NCBI GenBank assembly: GCA_029667085.1
Contig: JARUHJ010000001.1
Location: 868,001-932,000, forward strand
From: Deltaproteobacteria bacterium IMCC39524
GTDB lineage: Bacteria > Desulfobacterota > Desulfuromonadia > Desulfuromonadales > BM103
Reading direction: 5' to 3'
DNA: 64,000 nt
The position numbers and the translations under genes are program-made. Each line of letters begins with the position of its first letter. The first letter of the stretch is position 1. Positions 27,152 to 35,765 of this stretch are shown here, in pieces. Below the pieces are notes generated by a model, which saw only the letters and a program-made list of their open reading frames with translations, was not told the DNA's origin and did no database searches.

Positions 27152-28116
27152 CTTTCGACCAGATTCTCGGCCACGAACGCCAGAAGGAGATCCTGAACCG
27201 AGCCCTGGCAAGCGGCCGACTGGCCCACGCCTACCTCTTTGCCGGCCCGGACGGTATCGGCAAACGTCTCATGGCAATGGCCCTGGCACGTGCCATCGTC
27301 TGCGAGGAACAGCGCGGCTGCGGCAACTGTCTCGCTTGTCGCAAAATAGATCACCAGAACCATCCCGACCTGCACATTCTTGAACCTGACGGCAAGGCAA
27401 TCAAGATTGAGCAGATTCGTGCCTTTCAAAGAGAACTGAACTTCAAACCTCTGGAAGCACCGCGAAAAATCTGTATAATCGAACAGGCGGACACCATGAC
27501 CGTCGGTGCAGCAAACGCCTTGCTCAAAACCCTGGAAGAGCCCCGTGGTGACACCTTATTAGTCCTGCTGAGTTCACAACCAAACCGACTCCTTGAAACG
27601 ATCCGTTCTCGCTGCCAACCCCTACCCTTCAACCGCCACCCGAATAGCCGGATACAGGCGGAGTTGGAGAAACAATTAGGCATCGCGTCGGAAGAATCCC
27701 ACGTTCTTGCCGCCCTTTCCGAAGGCAGTTTCAAAAAAGCCTTTGGTAAAGATCGAGATCTTTACCTGGAACAACGCCGCGTTCTGCTAAAAACCTTGAC
27801 GGGGTTATCCTCAGGAAGTATCTTGCCAACTCTGGATTTTGCCGATCAATTAGCAGCAGACAAGACCATTTTGCCAGACATCCTGGAGATTTTTCAGGCG
27901 TTTTACCGTGACGTTCTCATGACCCTGCAAGGTCGTGGTGATGAAGAACTGGTCAACCTTGACCTCAGGGAAAAGATTCATAAAGTTTCAGCCCGTGAAG
28001 ACGTTTCGACGATCCTCGCCAAACTCGATGCCTTAATCGAGGTTCGCCGCCAGCTGGACCGTAACGTCAATCGTCAACTGGCGATGGAAGTTTTACTCCT
28101 GAAATTGGCGGCTTGA
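27148..28116 (+). CDS. holB: DNA polymerase III subunit delta'
   Basis: This 322-residue clamp-loader subunit has GPDGIGKRLMAMALA, a diverged Walker A as expected for delta'. It also has a Cys4 zinc module (CEEQRGCGNCLAC) and the AANALLKTLEEP and RSRC motifs. It is part of the clamp loader that places the sliding clamp on DNA. It overlaps tmk by 4 bases and is 52 bases upstream of ricT. Confidence 0.94.
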   Translation: MTFDQILGHERQKEILNRALASGRLAHAYLFAGPDGIGKRLMAMALARAIVCEEQRGCGNCLACRKIDHQNHPDLHILEPDGKAIKIEQIRAFQRELNFKPLEAPRKICIIEQADTMTVGAANALLKTLEEPRGDTLLVLLSSQPNRLLETIRSRCQPLPFNRHPNSRIQAELEKQLGIASEESHVLAALSEGSFKKAFGKDRDLYLEQRRVLLKTLTGLSSGSILPTLDFADQLAADKTILPDILEIFQAFYRDVLMTLQGRGDEELVNLDLREKIHKVSAREDVSTILAKLDALIEVRRQLDRNVNRQLAMEVLLLKLAA

Positions 28117-28168
28117 ACACCAACCTGTTCCTACTGAACAAGTCATAACAACTGACTATAGAGATCCC

Positions 28169-29404
28169 ATGACACGTATCGTTCCACTGAAATTCCAGCA
28201 GGCTGGTCGCCAATACAAGTTCAACGCCCAGAGCCTTGAGCTTAAAGCTGGTGACAAGGTGATCGTCGAGACCGATCGTGGTCGCGCAATGGCCATTGTG
28301 GTTATCCCTCCGCGTGAAATCCCTGACAATGAAGCTCCGGAAGGTCTCAAGAACATTTTGCGCACCGCCACGGAAGAAGACCTGGCACTGGCAGAGACCA
28401 ATACTTCCAGAGAGAAAGACGCCTATCGGCACTGCGTGGAGAGAATCAAATCCCGTAAGCTGGAGATGAAGCTGGTCCGTGCAGAGTACGCCTTCGACGG
28501 CTCAAAGATCATCTTCTACTTTACTGCTGATGGTCGTATCGACTTTCGAGAGCTGGTCAAAGACCTGGCCCACTACTTTCACACGCGCATAGAAATGCGT
28601 CAGATTGGTGTTCGCGACGAGGCGAAACTGGTTGGTGGCCTGGGAATTTGCGGCCGGGAGCTCTGCTGCTCAAGCTTCCTCACCCAGTTCAACCCAGTCT
28701 CTGTGAAAATGGCCAAGGAGCAAGGACTCGCTCTCAACCCGACTAAAATTTCCGGGCAGTGCGGCCGCCTGCTCTGCTGCCTTGGTTACGAGTTCGAGAC
28801 TTACACTCAGCTAAAAAAAGGCATGCCGAAGCAGGGCAAAAAAGTTATGTGGCAAGATCGCGAATGCGAGGTCACACATCAGAACATTCTTCGTCAGCAG
28901 GTCACCTTACGCGACCGCGAAGGCAACAGTACCGTCGTGACGATGGAAGAGCTGCGTACCGGCCAGCCAAATCAGCCTGCAGAGACTGAAAAATCAGGAG
29001 AGTCGCATACCACCCGCCTGAACAAGGGCAAACCACAGGGGCAAAGATCACAAGGTCAGAAACCCCAGGATCAAAAAGCTCAGGGACAACGTTCTCAGGG
29101 TCAGCGGCCCCAGGGACAGAAATCACAGAGCCAACGGACTCAGGGTCAAAAGCCCAAAGGACAAGGCGGCCAGGAGCAATCGACCAGGAAGCAACCCAAC
29201 AGGGGACAGAAACCGGCAAACAGACCGGCCAGTCCTGAAGCGCAAAAAGCGGAACAAGTCAGAAAGCCAGATGAGAAGCAGGATAAACAGAATTTAAGCG
29301 CGAATGAAACAGCTGGGAGCAAGCCATCAAGCAGACGTCGCAGGCGCGGCAGACGCAGGCCTCGTAGTGGCGGCAAACCTGACCCGAGCAAGCAGGGAGA
29401 ATAG
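28169..29404 (+). CDS. ricT: PSP1 domain protein (RicT/YaaT-like) with basic repeat tail
   Basis: Residues 1-270 are a PSP1 domain. Its Cys-rich core is GICGRELCCSSF and SGQCGRLLCCLGYE, the cysteines that bind an iron-sulfur cluster in the Bacillus RicT complex. RicT there works with RicA and RicF and RNase Y in mRNA processing; no ricA or ricF is visible here. The last 140 residues are low complexity: imperfect 6- to 7-residue units of the type GQRSQ, GQKPQ, GQKAQ, then a very basic end (RRRRRGRRR). This tail is probably disordered and RNA-binding. It sits between holB and metG. Confidence 0.88.
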   Translation: MTRIVPLKFQQAGRQYKFNAQSLELKAGDKVIVETDRGRAMAIVVIPPREIPDNEAPEGLKNILRTATEEDLALAETNTSREKDAYRHCVERIKSRKLEMKLVRAEYAFDGSKIIFYFTADGRIDFRELVKDLAHYFHTRIEMRQIGVRDEAKLVGGLGICGRELCCSSFLTQFNPVSVKMAKEQGLALNPTKISGQCGRLLCCLGYEFETYTQLKKGMPKQGKKVMWQDRECEVTHQNILRQQVTLRDREGNSTVVTMEELRTGQPNQPAETEKSGESHTTRLNKGKPQGQRSQGQKPQDQKAQGQRSQGQRPQGQKSQSQRTQGQKPKGQGGQEQSTRKQPNRGQKPANRPASPEAQKAEQVRKPDEKQDKQNLSANETAGSKPSSRRRRRGRRRPRSGGKPDPSKQGE

Positions 29405-29406
29405 TC

Positions 29407-30945
29407 ATGTCGGATGAGAAACACTTTTACCTGTCAACACCGATCTATTACGTCAATGACGTTCCCCATATCGGTCACGCCTACACAACTCTGGCTTGCG
29501 ACGTGCTGGCTCGCTACAAGCGCGCACGCGGTTATGAGGTCAGTTTTCTGACCGGTACCGATGAGCACGGTCAGAAAGTCGAGAAAGCGGCTCAAGCCAA
29601 GGGAGAAACGCCCCTTGAGCTCGCCGATCGCGTGGTCAAACGCTTTCAATCGCTCTGGGACAAGCTCAACATCTCGAATACTGATTTCATCCGGACATCT
29701 CAAGAGCGCCACAAGCTGGCCGTTCAGGAGATCTTCCGCAACATTGAGGCCAAGGGAGATATTTACCTTGGTGAGTATGAAGATTGGTATTGCACACCAT
29801 GCGAGACCTTCTGGACCGAGACCAACCTGCTCGACGGCAACTGTCCTGACTGCGGTCGGCCGACTGACAAACTCAAGGAGGAGTCCTATTTCTTCCGTAT
29901 GAGCAAATACCAGGAGCAGCTCCTCGCGCATATCGAAGCCAACCCGGACTTCATTCAACCGAAGAGTCGTCGCAACGAGATATTAAGCTTTATCCGTGAA
30001 GGACTGCGTGATCTGTCTATCTCAAGGACAACCTTCTCCTGGGGAATCCCGGTCCCGGGCAATGACAAGCACGTCATTTACGTCTGGTTCGACGCCCTGA
30101 CCAACTATATTAGTGCTCTTGGTTACCCGAATGACAATGAGGGTGAGTTCAGCAAGTTCTGGCCTTGCGACGTACACGTTATCGGCAAAGACATTCTGCG
30201 CTTTCACACTGTGTACTGGCCAACCTTCCTCATGGCGGCCGGTATCCCTTTACCGGAAAAGGTCTTTGCCCACGGCTGGTGGACGGTCGAAGGACAGAAG
30301 ATGAGCAAGAGTCTGGCCAATGTGGTTGAGCCGAACATGCTGATCGACAAATATGGTGTTGACGCCATTCGCTACTTCCTGTTGCGCGAAGTGCCTTTTG
30401 GTCTGGACGGTGATTTCTCACATACCGCCCTCGTCCATCGCATCAACTCTGACCTCGCCAACGACCTCGGCAACCTGGTCAGCCGCTCCACGGCAATGCT
30501 CAACAAGTACTTTAAGGGTGAGCTTACAAGCCTAGGAGAAACAGAGGATATTGATAAAATCCTTCAGGACAAATTCACCAAGCAGGTCAAAGTGATTGAC
30601 GGTCATATGGAAGCGCTCGCCTTCAACAAGGCGTTGCAAGCGATCTGGGAGCTGGTCAGCGCTGCCAACAAGTATATTGATGACTCAGCCCCCTGGACCC
30701 TGGCTAAAGATGAGGTACAACGAGAACGCCTCGGTTCGGTCATGTACAATCTTCTCGAAGCTGTCCGCATGATCGGCCTGCTGGTTACTCCATTCATGCC
30801 GGAAACCGGAGCCAATATAGGCAAAATCCTCGGCGTTGACCCAGCAGACCAATTACTTGAGGAACACGATTCCTGGGGTCTCCTGAAGCCAGGCACAATC
30901 ATTGAGAAGGCCGCCCCACTCTTCCCCAGGATTGAAACTGAATAG
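29407..30945 (+). CDS. metG: Methionyl-tRNA synthetase
   Basis: The 512-residue class I synthetase has HIGH at 21-24 (PHIGHAYTT), a zinc-binding CTPC...CPDCG insert, and KMSKS at 298-302. It ends after the anticodon-binding helical domain and lacks the C-terminal Trbp111-like dimerisation domain found in E. coli MetG, the usual short form. It starts 2 bases after the ricT stop and precedes the TatD fusion gene. Confidence 0.96.
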   Translation: MSDEKHFYLSTPIYYVNDVPHIGHAYTTLACDVLARYKRARGYEVSFLTGTDEHGQKVEKAAQAKGETPLELADRVVKRFQSLWDKLNISNTDFIRTSQERHKLAVQEIFRNIEAKGDIYLGEYEDWYCTPCETFWTETNLLDGNCPDCGRPTDKLKEESYFFRMSKYQEQLLAHIEANPDFIQPKSRRNEILSFIREGLRDLSISRTTFSWGIPVPGNDKHVIYVWFDALTNYISALGYPNDNEGEFSKFWPCDVHVIGKDILRFHTVYWPTFLMAAGIPLPEKVFAHGWWTVEGQKMSKSLANVVEPNMLIDKYGVDAIRYFLLREVPFGLDGDFSHTALVHRINSDLANDLGNLVSRSTAMLNKYFKGELTSLGETEDIDKILQDKFTKQVKVIDGHMEALAFNKALQAIWELVSAANKYIDDSAPWTLAKDEVQRERLGSVMYNLLEAVRMIGLLVTPFMPETGANIGKILGVDPADQLLEEHDSWGLLKPGTIIEKAAPLFPRIETE

Positions 30946-30951
30946 AACCGG

Positions 30952-31026
30952 AACGCGCTACGTGGCACGAGGAACGCGGAAAAGCTTTTTGACTTCCTCG
31001 TCCCTCGTTCCGCGTCCCTCGTAACG
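30952..31026. repeat. ACGAGGAACGCGG inverted repeat between metG and the TatD gene
   Basis: ACGAGGAACGCGG at the left and CCGCGTCCCTCGT at the right can pair across about 45 bases, with further CTCGTCCCTCGTTCC in between. This is the same family as at 18277 and 41640. It fills nearly the whole 91-base gap. Confidence 0.6.
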
Positions 31027-31036
31027 GAAATTTTTC

Positions 31037-32428
31037 ATGAATAAGTTAACTACCCCACTCGTTGATTCCCATGCCCACCTGGACGCCAAACCTTTCACCG
31101 AAGATCTGGATACAGTCATCGAACGTGCTCGCGAGAATGGTGTTGAGCACATTCTGACTGTTGGATGTGACCTGGAAAGTTCGCGATCCAGTGTAGACTT
31201 GGCTCTGCGCTATCCCAATATCTATGCCAGCGTCGGCATTCACCCTCATGACGCCAACACAGTCAATGACAGCGTCATGGATGAGCTCAGCCGCATGATC
31301 GAATCGGTGGGAAAGGTTGTTGCTGTCGGGGAGACGGGCCTCGACTTTTACCGCGACCATTCACCGCGAGAACAACAGAGAAGTTCGTTCCGCAGGCATA
31401 TCCAGATGGCGAAAGAAGCAGGTAAACCGCTGATCATTCACGATCGTGATGCACACGACGAAGTCATTCAGATCATGCAGGAGGAGAATGCCGCAGTTGC
31501 AGGAGGTGTCCTTCACTGCTTCTCCGGAGATCTCGAGATGGCACGCAAATGCCTGGAGATGGGGTTTTACATCTCCTTTGCGGGTCCGTTGACCTACCCT
31601 AAGAACGAAGCTTTAAGAGCCATTGCGCAGGCCTTGCCGATCGACAGGATGCTGGTAGAGACCGATTGCCCTTACCTGTCGCCACAGGGATGGCGTGGTA
31701 AACGCTGTGAACCAGCTTACGTCAGGACCACGGCAGAAAAGCTTGCCGAGATTAAAGGTTTGACGATTGAGGATGTCGCCCGCATCACCAGCCTTAACGC
31801 CTGGCGACTCTTTGGCATAGGCAAAGTCGACCAAAGCACGCGCATTGCCTACGTGATTCGCAACAGTCTCTATCTCAACATCACCAACCGCTGCACCAAC
31901 AGCTGCACCTTCTGTGCAAAGTTCAATGATTTTACCGTCAAAGGCCATCAACTCTGCCTGGAGAGGGAGCCGAGCGTGGAAGAGGTCATGAACGCTATCG
32001 GTGACCCTTCTCCCTACGACGAAGTTGTCTTTTGCGGCTACGGTGAGCCTTTGCTGCGGCTCGACCTGGTTAAGGAAGTCGCAGCTGCCATGAAGCAGAG
32101 CGGCGTCACCGTGCGCATCAACACCGACGGTCAGGCCAACCTGGTTCATCACCGCAACATCCTGCCGGAGCTTGCCGGACTGGTCGATTCGGTCAGCGTC
32201 TCACTGAATGCGCCCGATGCAGAAACCTACCAGAAGGTTTGCTGTTCAGCGTTTGGTGAGCAGGGTTATGCGGCACTCAAAGACTTTTTGCTTGAGGCCA
32301 AGAGACATATCCCTTCGGTTACGGCAACGGCTGTCACCCTGCCTGGCATAGACATCGAGGCCTGTCGTAAGGTTGCAGATGAGTTACAGGTGGAATTTCG
32401 CGAGAGGATTTACAACGAAGTCGGCTAA
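31037..32428 (+). CDS. TatD-family metal-dependent hydrolase fused to a radical SAM domain
   Basis: Residues 1 to about 258 are a complete TatD nuclease: DSHAHLD, VGETGLDFYRD, HDRDAH, LHCFSGD and VETDCPYLSPQG carry the metal ligands. After a short linker, residues 275-463 form a radical SAM domain with CxxxCxxC at Cys286, Cys290 and Cys293, then FCGYGEPLLR and SVSLNAPD. In other genomes a TatD-associated radical SAM protein is a separate neighbouring gene; here they are one chain. TatD proteins are 3'-5' exonucleases or related hydrolases; the radical SAM reaction is unknown. A strong terminator follows. Confidence 0.9.
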   Translation: MNKLTTPLVDSHAHLDAKPFTEDLDTVIERARENGVEHILTVGCDLESSRSSVDLALRYPNIYASVGIHPHDANTVNDSVMDELSRMIESVGKVVAVGETGLDFYRDHSPREQQRSSFRRHIQMAKEAGKPLIIHDRDAHDEVIQIMQEENAAVAGGVLHCFSGDLEMARKCLEMGFYISFAGPLTYPKNEALRAIAQALPIDRMLVETDCPYLSPQGWRGKRCEPAYVRTTAEKLAEIKGLTIEDVARITSLNAWRLFGIGKVDQSTRIAYVIRNSLYLNITNRCTNSCTFCAKFNDFTVKGHQLCLEREPSVEEVMNAIGDPSPYDEVVFCGYGEPLLRLDLVKEVAAAMKQSGVTVRINTDGQANLVHHRNILPELAGLVDSVSVSLNAPDAETYQKVCCSAFGEQGYAALKDFLLEAKRHIPSVTATAVTLPGIDIEACRKVADELQVEFRERIYNEVG

Positions 32429-32457
32429 AATCAAATTTTCTTGAAAAGCAAAAATCA

Positions 32458-32493
32458 ACGGGGGCTGCATTTAAAAATGCAGCCCCCGTTTTT
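32458..32493. terminator. Strong intrinsic terminator between convergent genes
   Basis: Arms at 32458-32472 and 32475-32489 (ACGGGGGCTGCATTT and its complement) form a GC-rich stem flanked by A-run and T-run. It can therefore stop transcription from both sides: the tmk-to-TatD operon and the transporter gene. Confidence 0.85.
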
Positions 32494-32600
32494 ATATATG
32501 ACACACCGAAGGATGAATATTAATGACGCATCGGGGAGAAAAAATGGCAAACCTATGGTAAATAACCAGGAAGCATAGCCTACATTCAGCTACCAAGAAC

Positions 32601-34859
32601 TTATGTATCGCCGTCCTGCAATTCGACTTTTTCAGGAGTCACCAGATCGCCAAGGAAGAGACTGCCATTATGCACAAAGAAGCAGCTCTGGAACCCTTCA
32701 GCCAACTCATCCAGACGCTCCGCGTAAGCGTCTTCTTCTCCTTCGTCAGGAGTCGCCAGACCTAGAAGAACAGCATCGGCCTTGCCACTTTCACGGTGCA
32801 TGATATCAACAACACTTTCATCCTCATCTTTCACCGTGACTTCAACATCTGCCTGAATGCGAATTTCTGGGATCAATTGCGCGAGAAATCTTTCGGTCTG
32901 CGCTTTCATCAGTTCGTTGGAAGCAATACTCAGTATCCGAATCCGGGCATTACGCCAATCGGCATTACGGGTTAGGAGGTACGCGAGCAAGAGCAACAGG
33001 TCACCATTACGTTTAAGCCCACCCCACCAGACATGGATTTCCTGAACCTGACCTTCCCGGAAGTCATTCAAAGGACTGACCTTACCAAGGATCAGGCTTT
33101 GGTTAAGATGTTTGAGTGGTCTGAGCAAGCGCAGGAAGTTAACCAGTCGTTCACGATCATCAGGCCAACCGACCAACAACGTATTGCTTTCCATGCCAGC
33201 AATCCCATTGGATTGAGCAACCGTGAGAATGCCTCGAACCAGGTTCTGAACAATATTCACCTCACCAAAAGCTATGATGCGATGTTTTTTAAGAACATTA
33301 TTAATTTCCTTTTGTCGCGCCCTGACATCGACGTCAAGATCTATAATATCTCCATGATAGAGTTCGCAGATAGAGACAACACCGCGGTTCTCTGCGAACC
33401 AGGCGCCGAAGCGAGCCAGGTCCAGACGCTTCTCAACGTTACTGACAAAAACCAGTATATGAGGACGCCAGTTGCGAACCGTCATAGGACGATCATTGAG
33501 TTTGACCAGAGCCCAGCGGATCAGCGATTCATAGAGATCACGTCTGACATCGCCCCAGGAGTCCTTACGAACACGTCTTTTCAAAAGAAGCCAAATCATC
33601 AGCTCTATCGTTACGGCAAAAATCGTTGCGGGCCAGTGAATCAACAACATCACTCCAAAACAACCGATACCGCCGACCAGGCTGAGAGCCCAGTGGATAT
33701 TCATGGTTGGACGCCACGAAGGGTTACCGGAGAGGTATTCGAGTGCAGCGACCAGGTTGATCGTGCCATACACGCTCAAGAAGAACATGGTCGCAACCGT
33801 TGCGACCGTATTGAGATCACCCAGAAATACTGCTGCAAGGCTCAGGGCGAGAGTCAGGAACATTCCGGCCTTGGGCTCTGTTTTCTTCTTCGCAGAACCT
33901 GAGAACCAACGAGGCACAAGCCTGTCCATCGACAGGGCTTGCAGCGTACGGGGAGCACCCAGCATAGAACCAACGGCCGATGAAAAGATCGCCCCCCAGA
34001 GACCGGGCAGGATCAACCATGGGCCAAGGATGGCGATGCGGTTCCAAATTAATGGATCGGACGTCAAACTGGCAGCATCAGCACTGAAATAGAGAAGGAC
34101 AGGAACGATCAGGTAAACCAGTAGACCGACCAGGGTTGCCGAAACAGTGCCACGAGGAATTGCACGGCGCGGATCAGCCAGATCACCAGAGAGGCTCAAG
34201 CCAGCCATGATGCCGGTGACGGCAGGGAAGAACACGGCAAAGACCAGCCAGAATCCTGCGGGAGGAAGAGTGATCACATGACTTGCTGGCGTGCTGACAC
34301 CTTCTCCCCAGATCGTACCGGAGGCCAGCGCCAGCAAAGAGATGCCAATCAGAACCATGACCGGCACCTGCAAACGTAGTGCAAAGGCAGCCCCCTTTGA
34401 AGACAGCAAAGCAACCAGGACAATAATCAGGAAGGCGGCCATGGGGACAGGCAGGCCAGGCCAGACAAAGGTTAAAGACTCGGCAAGACCGAAGGCATAG
34501 AGGGTTACCGACAGGGCTTGGGAGATATAAAGAGGAAAACCGATAGCGCCGCCGACCTCGAGACCGAGGCTACGGGAGATCATATAATAAGCACCACCGA
34601 CACCGACATGACTGTTGGTGGCAATGGCCGAAAGGCTCAGGGCTGTTAACAGCGTAATGCAATTGGCGAGCAAGACAATCAGGAGCGTTTTCAGCAGACC
34701 GACCTGACCGACCACCCAACCAAAGCGCAGGTACATGATGACGCCGAGGATCGTCAGTATGGTCGGGGTAAAGACGCCGAGAAAGGTCCCCAGTTTACCC
34801 GCACTGGACGGTGTCCCTTTGGGTAAGGAAAGCTTGTCAGCTGGTTTTGCCGTTGCCAT
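32601..34859 (-). CDS. SLC12-like amino acid/cation-chloride transporter
   Basis: The 752-residue protein begins with an APC-superfamily core of about twelve membrane segments (PTILTILGVIMYLRFGWVVGQVG and GGAYYMISRSLG are typical of SLC12 cation-chloride cotransporters). A long cytoplasmic C-terminal domain of about 300 residues follows, also as in SLC12. Bacterial members have been proposed to carry ions with chloride or amino acids; the substrate here is open. The frame extends to a TTG at 34877, but GGAGA precedes the ATG at 34859 (MATAKPADKL). Its stop lies 108 bases from the terminator. Confidence 0.85.
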   Translation of the reverse strand: MATAKPADKLSLPKGTPSSAGKLGTFLGVFTPTILTILGVIMYLRFGWVVGQVGLLKTLLIVLLANCITLLTALSLSAIATNSHVGVGGAYYMISRSLGLEVGGAIGFPLYISQALSVTLYAFGLAESLTFVWPGLPVPMAAFLIIVLVALLSSKGAAFALRLQVPVMVLIGISLLALASGTIWGEGVSTPASHVITLPPAGFWLVFAVFFPAVTGIMAGLSLSGDLADPRRAIPRGTVSATLVGLLVYLIVPVLLYFSADAASLTSDPLIWNRIAILGPWLILPGLWGAIFSSAVGSMLGAPRTLQALSMDRLVPRWFSGSAKKKTEPKAGMFLTLALSLAAVFLGDLNTVATVATMFFLSVYGTINLVAALEYLSGNPSWRPTMNIHWALSLVGGIGCFGVMLLIHWPATIFAVTIELMIWLLLKRRVRKDSWGDVRRDLYESLIRWALVKLNDRPMTVRNWRPHILVFVSNVEKRLDLARFGAWFAENRGVVSICELYHGDIIDLDVDVRARQKEINNVLKKHRIIAFGEVNIVQNLVRGILTVAQSNGIAGMESNTLLVGWPDDRERLVNFLRLLRPLKHLNQSLILGKVSPLNDFREGQVQEIHVWWGGLKRNGDLLLLLAYLLTRNADWRNARIRILSIASNELMKAQTERFLAQLIPEIRIQADVEVTVKDEDESVVDIMHRESGKADAVLLGLATPDEGEEDAYAERLDELAEGFQSCFFVHNGSLFLGDLVTPEKVELQDGDT

Positions 34860-34913
34860 GTAATCTTCTCCAAACAACAGTTAGCAGAAATGCCGAGCCT
34901 TAGCGACAGCGGG

Positions 34914-35765
34914 TCAGAAGATCAAAGATTCAATCTCAAGAGCTTTACCGCGGTTCTTTTTTTCCTCGACCGGCAAGACATCTTCACTCGGCCAGAGTCC
35001 GCTGATAAGAGTGTCAGCATAACCGTTCACCAGGCCGGCGTCGAGCATCGTTTGTCGTGTCTGTTCAGCAGGGTAACTCAGGCGATGCCATTCGCACTTG
35101 ATCATATTATCGACAAGATCAATCACCAGGTACCAGCCATCCGTAGTGCCATCATTCGCCGGCAAGCCGATAACCCCGGCGTTAAGCCACGCCCTCCCCT
35201 CGATCATCTGGCCAAATGGGATACCGCAATGGCCTGTAAGCAAACCATCAATACCCTGGCTGAGAAGGCTCAATTCAGCAGCTTTCTCTGCCTCAGGCGT
35301 CGAAGCAAAGAGAAATTTGTTAATCGATTCAACACCGCCATGCACACATGAGAAACGTTGGGAACCAAGCTGAAAGGTCAACGAAACAGGCAGCTGACCC
35401 ATCCACGACCTGTTGCCCTCGGATATTCTAGCATCGGCATAACGAAACCATTGCTCAGAAAGAGCAGAACAGGTACTCCCCGCTTCGAAGCCGCAACCAC
35501 AATCAAGAGCCCGTGAAGCGAACGACTCTTCACAGTTTCCCAACACGACATGAACACCCCACTCACGAATCAGATTGACGGTTTCTTCCGGCTCGGCACA
35601 ATAAGCCACCAGGTCGCCGGTGCAAACAATACGTTGTGGCGGGATAGCCAGTTTTACAGCGACGTCACGCAGTGCGCGTGTCGCAGCAAGGTTGCTGTAC
35701 GGACCTCCGAAAATCAACAAAGGTCCTTCCAGCACGCCAAGGTTTTGAATACGGGGCAGATTCAT
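34914..35765 (-). CDS. Metallophosphoesterase-family protein with altered metal site
   Basis: The 283-residue protein aligns with YfcE/MJ0936-like phosphoesterases but differs at key positions. The usual D-x-H-G-N is GGPYSN (20-25). GD is kept (TGDLVAYC, 49-56). GNH is GNCEE (76-80). VHGG is kept, and GHTH is replaced by GHCGIP. A Cys-rich stretch (CGCGFEAGSTC, 89-99) is added. Similar GGPYSN/GNCE proteins exist in other proteobacteria as far as I recall, so this is a subfamily rather than damage. The ATG at 35765 overlaps the stop of the upstream symporter gene. Confidence 0.75.
   Translation of the reverse strand: MNLPRIQNLGVLEGPLLIFGGPYSNLAATRALRDVAVKLAIPPQRIVCTGDLVAYCAEPEETVNLIREWGVHVVLGNCEESFASRALDCGCGFEAGSTCSALSEQWFRYADARISEGNRSWMGQLPVSLTFQLGSQRFSCVHGGVESINKFLFASTPEAEKAAELSLLSQGIDGLLTGHCGIPFGQMIEGRAWLNAGVIGLPANDGTTDGWYLVIDLVDNMIKCEWHRLSYPAEQTRQTMLDAGLVNGYADTLISGLWPSEDVLPVEEKKNRGKALEIESLIF

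Noticed and set aside
29030-29170. Short tandem units suggestive of a CRISPR or DNA repeat array
   Set aside because: The units are in-frame GQ-rich codons of RicT; there are no constant repeats with unique spacers.
33033-33902. 289-codon plus-strand frame
   Set aside because: It is antisense to the well-supported SLC12-like transporter, whose motifs are continuous on the other strand.
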